Below, piece after piece: positions 22,759 through 34,432 of a stretch of 64,000 bases of DNA (the stretch's first letter is position 1; each line of letters starts with the position of its first letter). The notes under the pieces are model-generated. The model searched no databases. It was not told where the DNA came from and saw only the letters and a list, made by a program, of their open reading frames with translations. This stretch comes from Myoxocephalus aenaeus (lineage: Eukaryota > Chordata > Actinopteri > Perciformes > Cottidae), in the NCBI GenBank assembly GCA_038501785.1, contig JBAMJR010000051.1, forward strand, positions 6,959,501 to 7,023,500. Direction: 5' to 3'. A program made the position numbers and the translations under genes.

Positions 22759-24537
22759 GATTAAAACTGTCTACATGGCTTCTTTCCAATATAAATGAAG
22801 AGAAATAATTATTTTTTAATCGCAAAGTACAATGCATCAGAGGAGGATAACGATGAGAAAGAAGTGATGGTTGAGCGGAGCCTCTTCACACTCCTCTCCT
22901 CACGTTCTTACATGCTGTCTCTCTGCAACAGGAGGTCTGGGAGAAAAATCACTCTTACTTTTGCTTGGATTCCAATCCCATCCCTCCTTCTCTGGCGGTT
23001 GGTTTGCCAGCTGAACAGTATACAGGGCGGCTGCCATTTTGGCAGGGTGAGTCTTTTCCCTTACATACTTATTAAAGGCTGATTCTCCCCCCCCCCGGGG
23101 TAAGGTCTCCTGAAACAAGGTGTGCTCACTCCCTGGATAGGCCCGGAACAATCTGGACCAGATTTAAAAGGGAGTTGAAGAGGAATGGGTTGGCCGAGAT
23201 ATATGAAAGAGAGCTGGCCGGAAATGTCATTTCACAGCCAGATATGATTATAGTAATCTGTGCTGTATTAATTTGACCATGAGTACATAAATACAGATTA
23301 GGACAAGCGGTCTCTGGAGTATACACCCACCTACTAAACCCACACATGTATGCTACGCATTCTCTGGGCCGCACATGGAAATACCTTGAGAGGCAACAGT
23401 GATGATATGTGATGGAAGACAACAAGTTTACAAATGAACTTGTGACAAGTTTCACATGCTCGTGTGGTGGTGTCAGGCTGCGTCACATCATGTGCTAGAT
23501 GGAAATGAACAACCAAAAAGAGCAGTTGCCGTGGTGATACGTCGGCGCAGACACAAATTAACACATACATGCGCTTGCAGACAGATACACACATACACAC
23601 ACACACACGCACGCACATGTCACAGAAAGACTTGCACGCACATGGACACCAAGGAAAACACACTTGGCTTCAAGCATAGTCCAAATGGCGATACTTTCCC
23701 GGGTGAGACAGCACCCTCTGGCCTGCGGGGCTAACAATAGGATCCATTCTGCTCTGTCCCCTCGGCGCTGTTTACAACCCTCCCTCCCCTCCCTCCCCTC
23801 CCTCCATGCTTATGACTCATGACCTCGGGGAAGGGGTAAGTTAGGGGTGAAGGTTGGGTGGGTGGGAATGATGCTATCACTGAAGATGACATACAACACA
23901 ACAACTTCTTTAAAAGATTTAACATTCAAAAATGAAAGCCAAATTGCGGTTAAAGCACATTGCACATGGCACATGTTGTGTCAGACACTAAGTGATGCTT
24001 CCATCTGCCAGCATCAATGATGTCCCTCAACCGGTGTCCGAAATTTCAAAGGAAAGACACGTCATGGACAGATGATAGGCACAGTTTGCTGGTCGGCATT
24101 TGCTGCTTCAGTGAGCATGCAAGGAAGAACCTTTGAACATGTGTCGCCGTGAAAACACATTCCACATTAGTGCCATTAGAAGTGATGTTAGACTGTTGGC
24201 ACATCGCCCTCTCAATAAAAAAAAAAGACATTTCAAATAAAACCCGCCATATCACATTTCCTTTTGGAATTACTTTAAATAGGCAACAGGACTGTATAGC
24301 TGTCTGAGGTTAGCGCATGTATCACTCAGCTGGAGGACTAAGGGAGGGTGGCACGAGGCCAAGCCCAGTTGAGGGGAACGTGTGCGGGGTGTGGGGGCCG
24401 GAGCAAGAGGCTGGAGCTGGAGCACACAGATGTGGAGGCACTGACGGATGTTTCTGGGACAGATGCTAGCTTTGCTCAAGCATGTGCAGCTGTGTAGACG
24501 TGCACACGTGTGCCTTTGCACTTTTGTGCACAGTATT
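22759..24537. other. Intergenic block, no gene seen
   Basis: No gene recognised. It contains a C-run followed by GGGG at about 23088-23100, a short CA array at about 23587-23614, and a C-rich tract at 23778-23805 whose opposite strand has six closely spaced G-tracts. Confidence 0.55.

Positions 24538-24596
<59 letters not shown>
24538..24596. repeat. (GT)n microsatellite
   Basis: GT units with a single TT interruption near 24550. Confidence 0.95.
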
Positions 24597-24600
<4 letters not shown>

Positions 24601-26672
24601 TGTGCAGAAATGATCTTTTGTGGGTGTGCTGATGCTTCAAATTCATTTAGATTTTTGGTTCCTCATTTACAATTAAAAACAGCAAGACTCAATACGATCT
24701 GAGCATTTATCTACTTATGTTTTACTTCATGACAGTAACAGACGACAAACCAGCCCAACATTTCAACGCACCACAGTAAAGTAGCAGAGTTACAAGACAA
24801 AATGAAGCCAAAGGATTCAGAGGTATCACTGCTTCGACAGCTCGCTGCCTTTTGTTGCAGCCACTGAGGATCTTCACATGTCACAGAAGGACAACAAAGA
24901 GTGAATCAGAGTGTGAGCGGTATCTGCGCCCCGCTGACTACGTGTGCGCATGTGTGATTGTTGTAATTGTAATCACAGTTTGTGTGGGTTAGTGCGCACA
25001 CGCCTGACTGTGTGACTGTGTGCACATACTCGTGTCGGAGAGCTTTCATCCATGGAGATGACGCAAGGCCTTGTTGGTCCAAGCTGCTGCCGCGCTCAGT
25101 TGGTCCTAATTGAAGGGCCTGCTTCAGCTGCCTGATTGCAAACAGACCCAGGTGAGTGTGTGACAGCACCCTCCTCCTCCTCTCTTCGCTCACTCCCGAC
25201 TCCAGCTAACTCACTCTAATGAGTTTCCAGACCCATGTCATGCACGTTGCTTACTACAGTGCTAATGATTACAATTTGTCCAGCCATCTGATTAAGGAAG
25301 TGGCTATTAGAGCACCGTGCCACACTTAAAATCCTCCCCCACTGGCTCGGCACAGAGTTTTATGGACGCAGGCGATGGAGTGTCACTGAGGAATAGCTCT
25401 GAACCATCAAAAGCTCTAATGATCCTTAATAGCTTATGCATGTATTTTACAACTGTGCTGCTCACAGAAAAACTGTAATTATGTGTAATATCATTCACAA
25501 TGTGTAGTTAAACATATACGTTTTGGAAGGAGGAGCTTAGATTGTGGCGTTATGCACCCAGACAGGAAACAAAACAGATTTTTACAGGGCTAGGGCACCC
25601 GAAAGAAATTACTTATAACATAGGTTGAGGCCTGTAATAAACAATTACTTGGATTACACCAGCGTATTGCCTCGTAAACACTATGCTTCTAAACTACACC
25701 TGAGTTTTCAGCCCGTCTGCTGGCTGCGCCAACGCACTACCTCATTGGAGAACCATGTCTGACAGCTTGGCAGTTCGCCAACTGAGCAAGTACAGTTTTT
25801 TTTTACAAATGCTCTCATCATGCTATACTTTATTAAGATTATTGAAATGGAAATAAGGAGCTAAAACAAGTAAAGAATGGTCAAGAGATTGGTAGCAGAC
25901 AACAGCAGCACTAACTGTTCCTGAGAGGCGAAGCGACAGGTTGGGTCAAAAACGAATGCACCAGCGAATTGGTGTGACAGTAGGAGACAGCAATCTGTGA
26001 CTCATAATGCTCTTTCAAAGAGTTGATGATCCTCCATAAATAAAGTGCAGACCATGTGGTTCCCCCTATCCAGCACAAATGTTCTGTTCATTTTCCCCCC
26101 AAAGGGCCAGTAAAACAAACAGCATGGACTTCATAACACACTCACCCCCCCAAGGAGATCACACTGATGGACTGAGTCCATCACTTTTTGTCCTTCAATC
26201 CTTCACTCCTACATATTCTTGGGATCCTCTCTACTCTGCACTTAACCTCTCTCCTGATCTCAAGCTCTCTATGTCTGTAGATAAATGACAGGAGAGTAGA
26301 TGACGAAAGGAAGAAAAGTGATTGTGGTTTGAAAGATTTTGATAGGAAATGAGACCCTTAGTGGTTCCTCGATCCGCCCTTTCTTTCTTTCCTTTCTCCT
26401 TCCCTCTTTCCTTCTCTGGCCTATTTCCCGGCCTCTGCCAGTAGGCGTAATGCTGGAACGCTCTGTTTGCCTGTGAGCCCTGAGCCCAGCCCGGCAGCTA
26501 AACGGGCCAGCACCCCAAGACGCAGCCAGGAGGAGTGAGATTAACATGAGCCTGGAGTCATTACACCGTTCATGAGCCGTGTCCAAAGCCACAACTTTTA
26601 TAGCACCTGTAACACACCAGCTAATCTGTCTGACACCCCTGACCAAATAAACACAGGCAATGTCACTGCCAA

Positions 26673-26676
<4 letters not shown>
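24597..26676. other. Intergenic block with an enhancer-like stretch
   Basis: No gene recognised. About 25205-25460 is unique-looking and carries repeated TAAT/ATTA cores (for example GCTAATGATTACAAT and TCTAATGATCCTTAATAG). A polypyrimidine stretch lies at about 26376-26420. Confidence 0.45.

Positions 26677-26764
<88 letters not shown>
26677..26764. repeat. (CA)n microsatellite
   Basis: About 40 CA units, ending with a CG interruption. Confidence 0.97.
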
Positions 26765-29256
26765 ACTAATGCTGGCTTTCCACATAAGCAGCACTTATTT
26801 AGGCACAGAAGCAATTCGTTTTTGGTTGTTGTGTTTGTTAAAGGCAGTTGTTGAAGGTGAAGTGAGGCTTTATGAGTTTATTGACCTTTTACTTTGAGAA
26901 TGGTTTCTTAAAACCAAAGAGCAGCAATAGGATCGCATGAACACACATTATGCCAGATTCTGCACCAACACACCACCACCTCTGTCTTACCCATCAGTCA
27001 ATGCCACGGGCTAATCAGTCAAAATAAATCCAATAAACCAAAATGCAGAGCCCTACATTTAATTACAGGAATTGGGATCTTGGAGGAGAGCGCACTCTGC
27101 CAACACACTGACAGGCTTCTTTATCGACAAGCATACAGCACTAATCGCAGCCTCTGTGATTCTATAATTTAACTGTATTTAACCACATTAGCAGAATAGT
27201 GTGCACTACCGGGACTGGATGTAATCCTTGGGAAGAGGAGATGTAGATAATTGAATAATTTTTGATACCCAGGCTGATAAGAAGTGGAGAATAAACCTCT
27301 CCATAAACCTCTCCATGTTGGTTGCATGCCGTACCATAGTCTTCTCATTAGGCGCAGTCAATGAAAGCCTTGTGGTGGGTTTGCCCTGGGCCAGTGACTA
27401 GTGCTCTGTGAGTGAGAGGACAGGGGTGATGGTGTTCCCATAGGCTGAGGGTCAAAATGTCAACAGTGATCAAGGTATGCTAACCATGGTGGATTGTTTA
27501 CATTTAGCTAGAAATGGCTGCACAGAGTCAGAAAACTGACAAATACATTTGTTATTGTCCCCAAGTCAAACTGAAATTCCAATTTTATTCCGCTTGGAAC
27601 TTGGAAATATATTATTGGTGCTTTTTTTTTTTCAGTTCACCTTCACATATATAAATCTTTCAGACTTGACTGTGCGCGAAAGTTTTGGCCTCACACTTTT
27701 GTGCTCCTGACCTTAAACATGTATTTAAAAGAAAGCCAATTCTAAACTGTGCGACAATTCAAACTACAAACATAATAATGCTGATGACGATGAGGATCAA
27801 GTCAGCGCTGATGAGCTGGGAGATTTCTCCGGCCCAGAGAGAGGAGCAGAGAGGCCCTGGAGGCGGAAGTGTGGGTGATCAGCCGACAGACCGGGACATG
27901 TGGTCGGGGTCGAGGGTCATCTCATCCCCGTTTCTGCTCCCCCGCACTGCTGCACACAGGATGTCCAAATTGACGCACACACAGACGCACAGCAGTAAGC
28001 GTGCACATACGTGTAAGGACAGGCAAACACGGAAAGGGAAAAATTATTCCCGGTTGCTACTCTGGGGCTGACCCAGAAACAGTCCCCCTGCCGCAGCCGT
28101 GTTCTCAGCACAGTGATGACCTGCTCCTGGAGCTCGTAAACGCAGGCCACCCAGAGAGAGAAAGAGAGAGGTAGGCGGGGGCCTTACACTAGCCTAGAGG
28201 CTGCTCTCCACTGGCCAACTGTCATGTCCTGTGACCTGACCTTCTGGACCGAGAGCTGTAAAAACACACGCACTAACAATCTGGGAGAAAATCCAGTTTC
28301 ATCAGGAAGACCTATTCTGTTTCTGATGCTGCAAACGTCTGCAAGGTGTTTGGGACAAATCATAGAATCATGATTCCAAGGGTTTGTTCAAGGGCAGTTC
28401 TGGTAAATAAACGCATGCAAGGCTCAGTTTTACATGTTGATGGAAAAGAGATGTAACTTAAAAACTGCCACGAACTTTTCTGAAGAATCAGTACGACAGG
28501 TGGAACAGACGATACTTCCTCCTCTGAGGCTCATGCAAATGTCCTGTCAGGTGAATAAGGAAGTGAAACCTGTGAACTGGTTAACCCCTGGCCTGTATTT
28601 GCAAACTGTGCCTCTGCTTGCCAGTAGGGCAAACCAAGCCCGATGACCTCACTGTTGGTTTGCCAGAATGCTGACACTAACTTACATGGTGTATTTGCAT
28701 AAATAACGTTTGTTTTTTTCCTCCTCTGTAAATTCCTTGTATTTAAATTTGCAGCTAAACTGGGTTCACCAGCAAGTTCCCGACTGCAGGAAAGCACACA
28801 TGGGTCACTGCAACTGCTGGGTGGCACTGTGTCTCAGAAGTTACCAAATGAATTACAAATGTTCTTTTAGCTTACACAAACGTCTATAAATGGCCCCTTT
28901 CAGCCAAACTTTTTTTTTGCTTATCCAGAGTCAGAAAACAGAGGTTGTTGTGGGACAGAGCATTGATTATGTGCAGGTTTTGTTTGGTAATGAAAGATGT
29001 TGGGGGGTGTTAGATGAAAAAACAGTGTAATGACTGTTCAGAGTCCCACCCCAGACACAGACTTTCATTAATGACTCGAGGTCTGGTCATGAAAGTCGTG
29101 GCCTGGTCAAATAATGAGCGCGTTTGTGACCCTGCAAAGAAATTACTTCTCCCACTTCTCAAAGTAGCAACTGAAGGCAATGTGTTATGTCCCTGCTGAT
29201 TTTGTTAGTTTATTTCTTTTGAAGGCTTTTAATTAAACGTATCAGTGCTTCAGCAG

Positions 29257-29257
<1 letters not shown>
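26765..29257. other. Intergenic block with an enhancer-like stretch
   Basis: No gene recognised. About 27005-27240 has several TAAT/ATTA cores in otherwise complex sequence. A 12-bp unit ATAAACCTCTCC is repeated twice at 27291-27314. Confidence 0.45.

Positions 29258-29288
<31 letters not shown>
29258..29288. repeat. (GT)n microsatellite
   Basis: About 15 TG units. It is complementary to the CA array 160 bp downstream. Confidence 0.95.
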
Positions 29289-29291
<3 letters not shown>

Positions 29292-29447
29292 ATTGTGCAA
29301 AGTGCCAGATGTGTTGAGCACCTGTAGTTTGCTGTCAACGCTGAAGAGAGGACCCAGCCGCAAGAAGGACAGTGGAGCTTGTCCGGGCAGACACAGATGC
29401 ACAGGGTCAACACAGGGCGACCATTGTGCCGACACCATTCATGCACA

Positions 29448-29448
<1 letters not shown>

Positions 29449-29518
<70 letters not shown>
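29449..29518. repeat. (CA)n microsatellite
   Basis: 35 AC units, opposite in strand sense to the nearby GT array. Confidence 0.97.
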
Positions 29519-29520
<2 letters not shown>

Positions 29521-31673
29521 GGGATGGAGGCAGCAGCAAAGTGCCACTGTGTTGAACTGAATCAGAGACAGCTGCTGTCATGCTGCTACTGGGACCAACC
29601 AGTATACCCGTCTGCACCAGCTGTAAGACAGCAGAGTTCAGGCAGAGGCTGAGTGATTGACTGGTCAGCCGACATGTCTCCCACACCATAATCTGAATAT
29701 GATATTGCGATCTAATAATAAAGTACTTGAAATGACAAGGAGGGATCACTTCATCTTCAAGCAAACCGAACAACAATGACTGACTGCTTGTGAAACTCCA
29801 TGACTCCAGGCACAAATCCAAAGCTCGACTTCATGATGAACTTGACTTGACTGTCCATGCTGCCATGTTTATTTGATCATTTCACTGGTAAGTCACTTTT
29901 TTTTTTTTAGGTTAATATTTGCAGGATGGTAAAACAATGAACCCATGTCTAGACAGTTTAATCCAAAAAAAACCAGACACATCTATTTTTGTTTGGAACA
30001 CTAATATCTAAACCAGATAACTGTGTGATTCACAAAAAAACAAAGTTAGGAGACACCAACAATAAGTTCTGTTTTCAGCAACACATTCTTACTCTCAACT
30101 CATCGAATACTGGCACTTGGTCATTGGACCTGTAGGCTTCAAACTATGACGCTCAAAGAACCCCTCCAGCACCAGTTTTTGACGTGTTAGGAATAACATG
30201 TCAGTTTCTACTAGTTACATGCACAGTGCCTTTTCAAAATGAACTTCCGTCCTCACAGGAAGTGAGTTTTAGGGAACAAAACAGTCTTTTCCTAAACCTA
30301 ACCTAACTAAACTAGTTACGTCACGTAACTTTATGTCAACCTTTTCTTTTAGTTTTGTACGAGACACAAATAACGGTCTCCTGGATGAAAGTGATGTCAT
30401 TGTTTGACCCATCTCTCCTCCCACCTGCCCTGTGGAGACGTTCTCGGTCTGTATATTACGTCAGTTGCTCTGGCAGTCTTGAAAATGATAATTGAAGTTA
30501 GTTGAACGCCTGGTGGGTAGCTTACAGACACTAAAGGGTGCCTCCCTCAGTGCTGGTATCAGACGCCGAGGCGCACGGACCGACCTTCAGTATTGAGGGT
30601 TGGGAGAGAGACCGGGTTGGCTTCAGCTTTTTTTAGTTTTGTCCCTTTAGCCGACTTGTTTCACTTGATCTGTAGTCACTTTATTGCACAAGAAAACTAA
30701 AGCTGAAACTAAACTAAACACAAATAAGTGGGACTTGAGAGAGAACATTTGAAAGCAAATCCCACAAGCAAATAGATAAATATAAGGGTGTGTGTTTACA
30801 GTCTGATGTCACCTTTACCAAGGTTTTTACAAACGTTGTATATATTAAATTATCTCACAAATGTGCGAAGACAAAAAACTGATTTGCTTTGATACAAACT
30901 TGACGATAAATAGATCCGCAGATATATTTATTATATGTGAGAGGCGACTGCAGGGGCAGAGAGGAGGTGTAAATCCAGTCAGAGGGCAGATCACGCCATA
31001 ATTCAATGCAAAATTCTTCACCATTGTAGCAGTTGAGGGTGGATGATAACAACATTCCTCCAATGCTCAATGTCCAGTTTAAAAATGCAGATGTCAGATA
31101 GCCCCCCTCCGTTCCCTCCTCTCCTTCACTCTTGATCTGTCCTCTTTGATTTATTCATTTTCTATGTTGGCGAGCCAGAAAGGACAATGGTGTCTTTCAT
31201 AACCGAGGCTGTTTTCCCACTACCAGCACCCTGCAGGCCCCCAGAGTCCCTCATCCACCAGGCAAGTCTGATGTGACCTGGTCATGGAGGTCTGGTTCTA
31301 CTACGGAAGGAAACACAGAAAGATGAACTATATTGAGTCTTATGCAGGATATACAGTATATATTACACTATACAGCAGAGCTCTTTATCCAGTAAAACAT
31401 TGTCAGACAGAACAACGGTCACAGAATAGTCTACACTACTGAAACTTTGTTGGAAGATCAATCTACGCTGCATTTTTGCTCTTGAGTTAATTTATTTGAC
31501 TTCTATTTAACCAGATAACCAAAGTATCCACAACTAAACCAAGTAGACTAGTCCATAAAACGCAATCCCGGGAAAATAAACCCTCAACCGCTATGTTATG
31601 ATAAAGTATGGGATAGTTTTAGCAAAAAGTTGAATGGGATGTTAGAGATCCCCGGTGCCATATAAACAGAAGA
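29519..31673. other. Intergenic block, no gene seen
   Basis: Mostly AT-rich unique sequence. No exon, RNA gene or element recognised. Confidence 0.55.
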
Positions 31674-31826
31674 CAGAACATGCCAAAGTGGAAAAAGACA
31701 ACATTTTCTCATTTTGGAAGCACCGGAAGCACTGTTTTCTATAGGTTTCAGAACATGCCAAAGTGGAAAAAGACAACATTTTCTCATTTTGGAAGCACCG
31801 GAAGCACTGTTTTCTATAGGTTTCAG
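31674..31826. repeat. Perfect tandem duplication, period 75 bp
   Basis: 31674-31751 is repeated without a mismatch at 31749-31826. Each unit contains ATGCCAAAGTGG near its start and CACCGGAAGCACTG further in. The period is a multiple of three, so frames stay open across it; that explains a repeated peptide in a spurious minus-strand frame. Confidence 0.97.
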
Positions 31827-34340
31827 TTCACACCACATGAAGCAATCGGTGTGGGAGGAAAAATGGAAAGAGAAAAGAGGGTCAAGAGCTGGAGGGAACG
31901 AAGGAGGAGAGCAGGGGTCATGTTGCCTCCCCCTACTTGCTCTCTGAGGTGCAGGGAGGCTGACGGCATAGCCAAGGCTCCTGCTTAGAAAGACAGCCTT
32001 TCTTTTCTCCAGGCCCTTGCTAATGCAATTGAGATACATTAGTATAATTATGCTCCATATTGCAGATTGAGGAGGCAATGTGGCCCGTGGGATGAGGACG
32101 GGGAGGGCAAGCGAGCGTGGGTATTTGCTGACGGGAATGTCTAATTCATCAGCTACTTTTGCCATTTATCAGAGTACATTCTTGCATTTATGACATTACA
32201 GCTAATCAAATAAAGAGGTCCTGGAATGCTGCATCTTTCTCAAAATGTGATTCTGCTAATGTGAAAATGACCGTTCCTCCCTCTGGCCCCGCGAACCTCT
32301 TATCGACCAATTTGCAACTTTTTTGTCCGCTTGGTCGGAGCCACAATGAGCAGAAAAGTCTGTCCGAGCACCATCGTCCCCTGATTTCAATGTCAATTCT
32401 AGTACCATTATAATCCATTCAATAAATGCTGCACATACGCTAGAACACATGTGAGTGCACTATAAGGACAGATGCATCAGATGAGTGAGTCTGCTCCGGG
32501 ACAGATGTCCCAGATTCTGACACGTTTAAGGAAGAAAAATGAAACTGTGGAAAACAAATCCATGTTAATTATGTATTTCCGTACTTGATTTTGGCTCAGT
32601 ACTTCAGAGAAAAGTCACAGGAGGGGTTCTTCCCAGCACGAAACCAGAAGTATGCGTGTTTTACCACAGTTTGGCTGAATATGGTTTCAGGGCCCTGATC
32701 CTCCATCATATATGCAATTGTGACAGTAATTAAAGAGTGCTGTATCCAGGGGTCAAAATGAGGTGATGGAGAAAGATGATTTAAGTACGAGGACCGTGAC
32801 TCTGCTTAAAAACCCCAAGATAAAGAAAATGAGGACTCTACTTAATTATCGGACACATATAAATGATCTGGAGATGCAATGATATCCAGATGATGCACAG
32901 GAAGTGATGAGGAAGCAGCACGTGTGACAATGTGACCTTGAAACACACTTGAGGAAGCCCTCCTCTTCCTCAGGCCGTGCGTCCGGACCCCGCCCCGCAG
33001 TGATGGAGGGAGCAGTGGGGGGTGGAAGAACAGCATTTGATCCCTGCTCCAGAGAGCACCAGGCCTACACATCATCTATATCCTGTTTGGGGAAAGCAGC
33101 CTTTTGAAACCCATCTGCTCATCGCTCCCAATGGCATCATCAAAGCCACGTATGAGACAAGAGGAGTCCGGAAACCAGTGCCTGTTTTTCATGACCAGAG
33201 ATTCAGCATTGGTAATTAAGAGGAAGAACAAAGTTTTAAAAGAGGATGAAAAGCTGCACTTTACATAAATATCTGCACGGAAATAAGAAAAATAAATAAA
33301 TGAAGGGAAATTCTCAGCAGCTACAGAGCTGATGTCCACCCACTCAGACGTCCACTGATCATATATTCAGTATTTTCCTTTTGGGAGTTAGCAGGCCAAA
33401 AACCAGATGATCCATGGTTTCAATCCGTTACATGATATGCTTACATAATGTATGTTGTATGACAAGAGTCGTCCCATGTAAGAATACACACATGGAGAAG
33501 GAGAAGCCACTAATAGGTTTGAACAAGTGGTTTTAAAGTTAGAAAATAATTACATTCAGAAAAGCAACATAAAAGGCCCTGGGAGAGAAATAAGCAACAG
33601 ATCTGATTACGATCATAAAACAACTTTTATTGGATCTGAATGACCCAGCTTTGTTTGTGAAACATGAAACATGCAAATTGCACTAAACTTGATGGGGAAT
33701 AGGACCCCCACCCCAAAAAACAAAGAAATAATGAAAAATAAAATAAGAATTAAATCTAATTTTCTTACTTTCAAATTTTACAGTGTGATGCAGTGATGCT
33801 TCATCAATAGTTGAACATTGATTTATGTGTACAAAAAGGATACAGTTTTAAGTTTTAAGTTATGAGAGATTCCTCATCTCTCTGGAAAAAGTAACATTTA
33901 AATAATTTGAAAATATCAAGTACTGTGTATATGTATGCTGCAAAGCTAAAACAGATGACAATAATGTCGCAAAACATACCAGTAAGCGAATAATATAAAA
34001 CACACTATCAAAACAAATCATTAAATCATATTAATAAACATGAATTACTGAAAAAAGGGTTAGAACACTTTAACTGCTTCACAATGAAAAACTGGAGATT
34101 TGCACTGGAGATTTGTGGCAGCGCAGGGTAATAAAAAAGTTAGTGACCAAAATGAAAAAAAAAAAAGATTGTCAAGGTTGTCGAGACACATAATGTGGGC
34201 CGTTAATCAGTCGCTGAGCGGAGGGAGGCGGCTCCCTCAGGAAGCAATTAGCTGTGTTGGACCAGTTGCTAATAAAACACTTGGGTTACAAGCTACCCAC
34301 AGCCCAGCCAGGCCAGGGGACCCACGGTACCCTCTCTGTG

Positions 34341-34343
<3 letters not shown>
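31827..34343. other. Intergenic block with an enhancer-like stretch
   Basis: No gene recognised. About 32020-32270 is complex sequence with many homeodomain-type cores (GCTAATGCAATTGAG, TATAATTATG, TCTAATTCATC, GCTAATCAAAT). The rest is AT-rich. Confidence 0.45.

Positions 34344-34430
<87 letters not shown>
34344..34430. repeat. (GT)n microsatellite
   Basis: About 43 GT units with one GC interruption near 34398. Confidence 0.97.

Positions 34431-34432
<2 letters not shown>

Noticed and set aside
26269..26814. 181-codon minus-strand frame rich in Cys-Val
   Set aside because: It is a translation of the CA microsatellite and its flanks. The same applies to the other Cys-Val and Thr-His frames at GT/CA arrays.
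31596..32165. 189-codon minus-strand frame with an internal 25-residue repeat
   Set aside because: The peptide repeat simply reflects the 75-bp DNA duplication, whose length is a multiple of three. The rest has no similarity, and the frame overlaps the enhancer-like stretch.
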